From an uncultured Lachnospiraceae bacterium (GTDB lineage: Bacteria; Bacillota; Clostridia; Lachnospirales; Lachnospiraceae), in the NCBI GenBank assembly GCA_947626915.1, contig CANQUA010000013.1, positions 1 to 52,222 of the forward strand: a stretch of 52,222 bases of DNA, given 5' to 3'. The position numbers and the translations under genes are program-made. A model generated the notes under the pieces. The model saw only the letters and a program-made list of their open reading frames with translations. It ran no database searches and was not told the DNA's origin. Positions 50,024-52,222 of this stretch are shown here, piece by piece. The stretch's first letter is position 1. The number at the start of each line of letters is the position of its first letter.

Positions 50024-52222
50024 ATGAAGATGCGGGAAATGAAGAAACGTCTGGCCCTGCTGCTCAGCGTGGCGATGGTATTCTGGATGATGCCGTCATC
50101 GGCGTTTACGGCGCTGGCGGATTGGGCCGGGTCGTGGGGGCAAGCGGGCCCTTGGCTGAAGGATGTGAAGATGGAGCCGACAGAAAAAACGATCCAGATT
50201 GGAGAGACGACGACGATAACGGTTAGCGCGAATCCGGAGCTTGCGTCGCCGGCGGACGCGCAGGAGGTGGCTACGCCGTCGAATGTGAGCGACGTATTGG
50301 CGAAGCTGGAGACGTCGGATGTGAGGCAGAATGGCGATGGAAGCGTCTCGATTACAGGTGTTAGTGCAGAGCAGAATGCCGTGCAGATTACCGTGAAGGG
50401 TGAGACAGCCGGGACGGTTACGCTTATGCTGAACGGGATTAGTGATCCTTCCTGCAAGTGCGAAATTACCGTGAGCGACTCGGATCAGAAGGCGGTTGAG
50501 GCTGCTAAGGAAGCCATTCAGGAGCAATCATATACTTTTGAGCAGGAAACTGTCAACGATAAAGAAAAGCTGAAAACAGAACTTGAAAATAAGATCAAGG
50601 CTTTGACTCAGGTGAAGGCTCCAAACAATATAGAAGTGGAAGTTACTGTGGTGGATCCTTTTACTGCGGCGGTTCCTGGCGATGCGGACAATACAAAAGG
50701 TACCGATGGTAGCTTCATATTTAATGTATCCATTACTAAAGGTTTCAGCAGTGAGACGATTAGGAACTTATCGGGAAAAATTACGGCTACATTATATACA
50801 TACGACAGCAATGCCCAGTTAGCTGTAAATGCCATACAAGCTCATGGTCCATATACCGTGGAGCAGGCTGCCATACAGGATGAGCAGGGTACAATACAAG
50901 AAGGGAAGCTGAAGGATGCCCTTGTCACAGAGATCAATACAGTGCTCGGCCAGGGTTCTACGGGGGCAACAGTAAATTCCGAGGATATTACTATAACGCA
51001 ACCCGTTGAGAATTTGGTGTCCGGGGGCCCGGATAATAAGAAGGGTACTAACGGCAACTTTAAATTTACAGTAAAGGTCACCAAGGGAAAAGAAACTGCT
51101 ACGACAGATTCCTTAGATGGCACTGTCGAAGCGACAGAGTACCCAGGCTATAGCAATGCAGAGATAGCCAAGAAGGCGATAGATGCTCAAAAAACATTTA
51201 CTGTGACGCAGGAGAATGCGGAAACGAATCTTGAGGAAGCCGTCGCTGAAGAGATCAATAAACTGCTCGCCCAAGGTGAGACAGGAGCAACCGTAAGTGC
51301 TGAGAATATCTCTGTGGTGAAACCTATTACGAAAGAGGCGGTAAAGGGAGATGCGGATGACAAGGATGGCACCGATGGCAGCTTTAAATTTACAGTAACG
51401 GTTACTAAGGGGCAGGAGACCGCCACGACTGATACCCTAGACGGCATCATCAAAGCGACAGAATATCCGGGTGATAGCAATGCAGAGATAGCCAAGAAGG
51501 CGATAGATGCTCAAAAAACATTTACTGTGACGCAGGAGAATGCGGAAACGAATCTTGAGGAAGCCGTCGCTGAAGAGATCAATAAACTGCTCGCCCAAGG
51601 TGAGACAGGAGCAACCGTAAGTGCTGAGAATATCTCTGTGGTGAAACCTATTACGAAAGAGGCGGTAAAGGGAGATGCGGACGACAAGGATGGCACCGAT
51701 GGCAGCTTTACATTTACAGTAACGGTTACTAAGGGGCAGGAAACCGCCACAACAGGCATCTTGGACGGCATCATTAAAGCGACAGAATATCCGGGTGATA
51801 GCAATGCAGAGATAGCCAAGCAGGCGATAGATGCTCAAAAAACATTTACCGTGACGCAGGAGAATGCGGAAACGAATCTTGAGGAAGCCGTCGCCGAAGA
51901 GATCAATAAACTGCTCACCGAAGGTGGGACAGGAGCAACCGTAAGTGCTGAGGATATCACTGTGGTGAAACCTATTACGAAAGAGGCGGTAAAGGGAGAT
52001 GCGGACGACAAGGATGGCACCGATGGAAGCTTTACATTTACAGTAAAGGTTACTAAGGGGCAGGAGACTGCCACAACAGGCAACTTGGACGGCATCATTA
52101 AAGCGACAGAATATACGGGTGATAGCAATGCAGAGATAGCCAAGAAGGCGATAGATGCTCAAAAAACATTTACCGTGACGCAGGAGAATGCGGAAACGAA
52201 TCTTGAGGAAGCCGTCGCCGAA
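50024..52222 (+). CDS. Large secreted repeat protein (partial, runs off the window)
   Basis: The frame is open for 733 codons from ATG 50024 to the end of the window, with AAAGGAG 8 bases before the start. Residues 1-36 are a signal peptide (MKMREMKKRLALLLSVAMVF, then ALAD near the cleavage site). Residues about 45-145 form an Ig-like domain (QIGETTTITVSANPE, SITGVSAEQNAVQITVKGET). From about 155 a series of modules follows: two diverged, then near-identical 108-residue units (period 324 bases, see repeat), each with an A.KAIDAQKTFTVTQENAET-type helix, a beta region and the GTDGSF.FTV.VTKG strand. Repeats of this type occur in large clostridial surface proteins that end in an SLH or LPXTG anchor; the anchor here is beyond the window. 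The polysaccharide cluster upstream makes surface display plausible. Function probably adhesion or stalk. Confidence 0.88.
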   Translation, partial: MKMREMKKRLALLLSVAMVFWMMPSSAFTALADWAGSWGQAGPWLKDVKMEPTEKTIQIGETTTITVSANPELASPADAQEVATPSNVSDVLAKLETSDVRQNGDGSVSITGVSAEQNAVQITVKGETAGTVTLMLNGISDPSCKCEITVSDSDQKAVEAAKEAIQEQSYTFEQETVNDKEKLKTELENKIKALTQVKAPNNIEVEVTVVDPFTAAVPGDADNTKGTDGSFIFNVSITKGFSSETIRNLSGKITATLYTYDSNAQLAVNAIQAHGPYTVEQAAIQDEQGTIQEGKLKDALVTEINTVLGQGSTGATVNSEDITITQPVENLVSGGPDNKKGTNGNFKFTVKVTKGKETATTDSLDGTVEATEYPGYSNAEIAKKAIDAQKTFTVTQENAETNLEEAVAEEINKLLAQGETGATVSAENISVVKPITKEAVKGDADDKDGTDGSFKFTVTVTKGQETATTDTLDGIIKATEYPGDSNAEIAKKAIDAQKTFTVTQENAETNLEEAVAEEINKLLAQGETGATVSAENISVVKPITKEAVKGDADDKDGTDGSFTFTVTVTKGQETATTGILDGIIKATEYPGDSNAEIAKQAIDAQKTFTVTQENAETNLEEAVAEEINKLLTEGGTGATVSAEDITVVKPITKEAVKGDADDKDGTDGSFTFTVKVTKGQETATTGNLDGIIKATEYTGDSNAEIAKKAIDAQKTFTVTQENAETNLEEAVAE
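51158..52222 (+). repeat. 324-bp near-identical tandem repeats in the giant gene
   Basis: The marker gcagagatagcc recurs at 51158, 51482, 51806 and 52130, exactly 324 bases apart. Units differ at a few positions (for example gctgagaatatc versus gctgaggatatc). Earlier modules at about 50485 and 50802 are clearly diverged, with a different spacing. Confidence 0.95.

Overview
The window looks like chromosomal DNA of an anaerobic, Gram-positive gut Clostridia member, most likely Lachnospiraceae-like. The reasons are strong AGGAGG-type ribosome sites, some GTG and TTG starts, moderately high GC, a sortase-type VPKTG cell-wall anchor, clostridial cell-wall-binding (choline-binding-like) repeats, a short-spaced-rubredoxin flavodiiron fusion, an ECF vitamin-type S component and a Bacillus-type PhoP box. 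The species assignment is inference. No rRNA, tRNA or CRISPR array was seen.

Layout. 0-7 kb: a large Cna_B adhesin, a decayed copy of an Rpn/PD-(D/E)XK nuclease cassette and a secreted wall-binding protein. 7-13 kb: a four-module flavodiiron/NADH:rubredoxin oxidoreductase fusion, a WG-repeat lipoprotein and a glycerate kinase. 13.1-14.6 kb: an MqsR-like toxin with an MqsA/Panacea-type antitoxin, behind a palindrome and a consensus promoter. 15-21.5 kb: a four-gene signalling operon made of a membrane Ser/Thr kinase whose leucine-rich repeats are predicted to lie outside the cell, a double-FHA ABC ATPase, its permease and a PP2C phosphatase. 21.6-28 kb, opposite strand: a complete pstSCAB-phoU-regulator-sensor phosphate operon with a PhoP-box-like site upstream. 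28.2-29.8 kb: the intact copy of the nuclease cassette. 30-35 kb: an XRE/TPR regulator, a GNAT plus methyltransferase pair, and an XRE regulator plus half-ABC exporter operon with two short palindromes around its promoter. 35-38.5 kb: two divergent DUF4143-type AAA ATPases around a gene-poor stretch. 38.5-42.5 kb: a truncated wall-binding gene, an HD hydrolase, an ECF S component coupled to a fused P-loop kinase behind a probable transcription attenuator, and a DUF3842 protein. 43-50 kb: exonuclease III, then a galactofuranose-type surface-polysaccharide cluster (glf, GT8, two GT2, flippase). 50 kb to the end: the start of a giant secreted protein with 108-residue repeats.

How the parts fit together. 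The strongest candidate for an undescribed system is the 15-21.5 kb operon: external LRR receptor, cytoplasmic kinase, phosphothreonine-reading FHA-ABC transporter and cognate phosphatase, resembling a split form of mycobacterial Rv1747 under a receptor kinase. The second is the ECF S component, fused kinase and attenuator leader, which look like regulated uptake and phosphorylation of an unidentified small molecule. A further theme is repetitive DNA: 39-45 bp minisatellites at 21.5, 42.9 and 46.5 kb (the last inside a glycosyltransferase domain), an 11-bp array at 29.9 kb, and 324-bp repeats in the last gene. Start positions were chosen by ribosome-site spacing and often differ from the longest possible reading frame.
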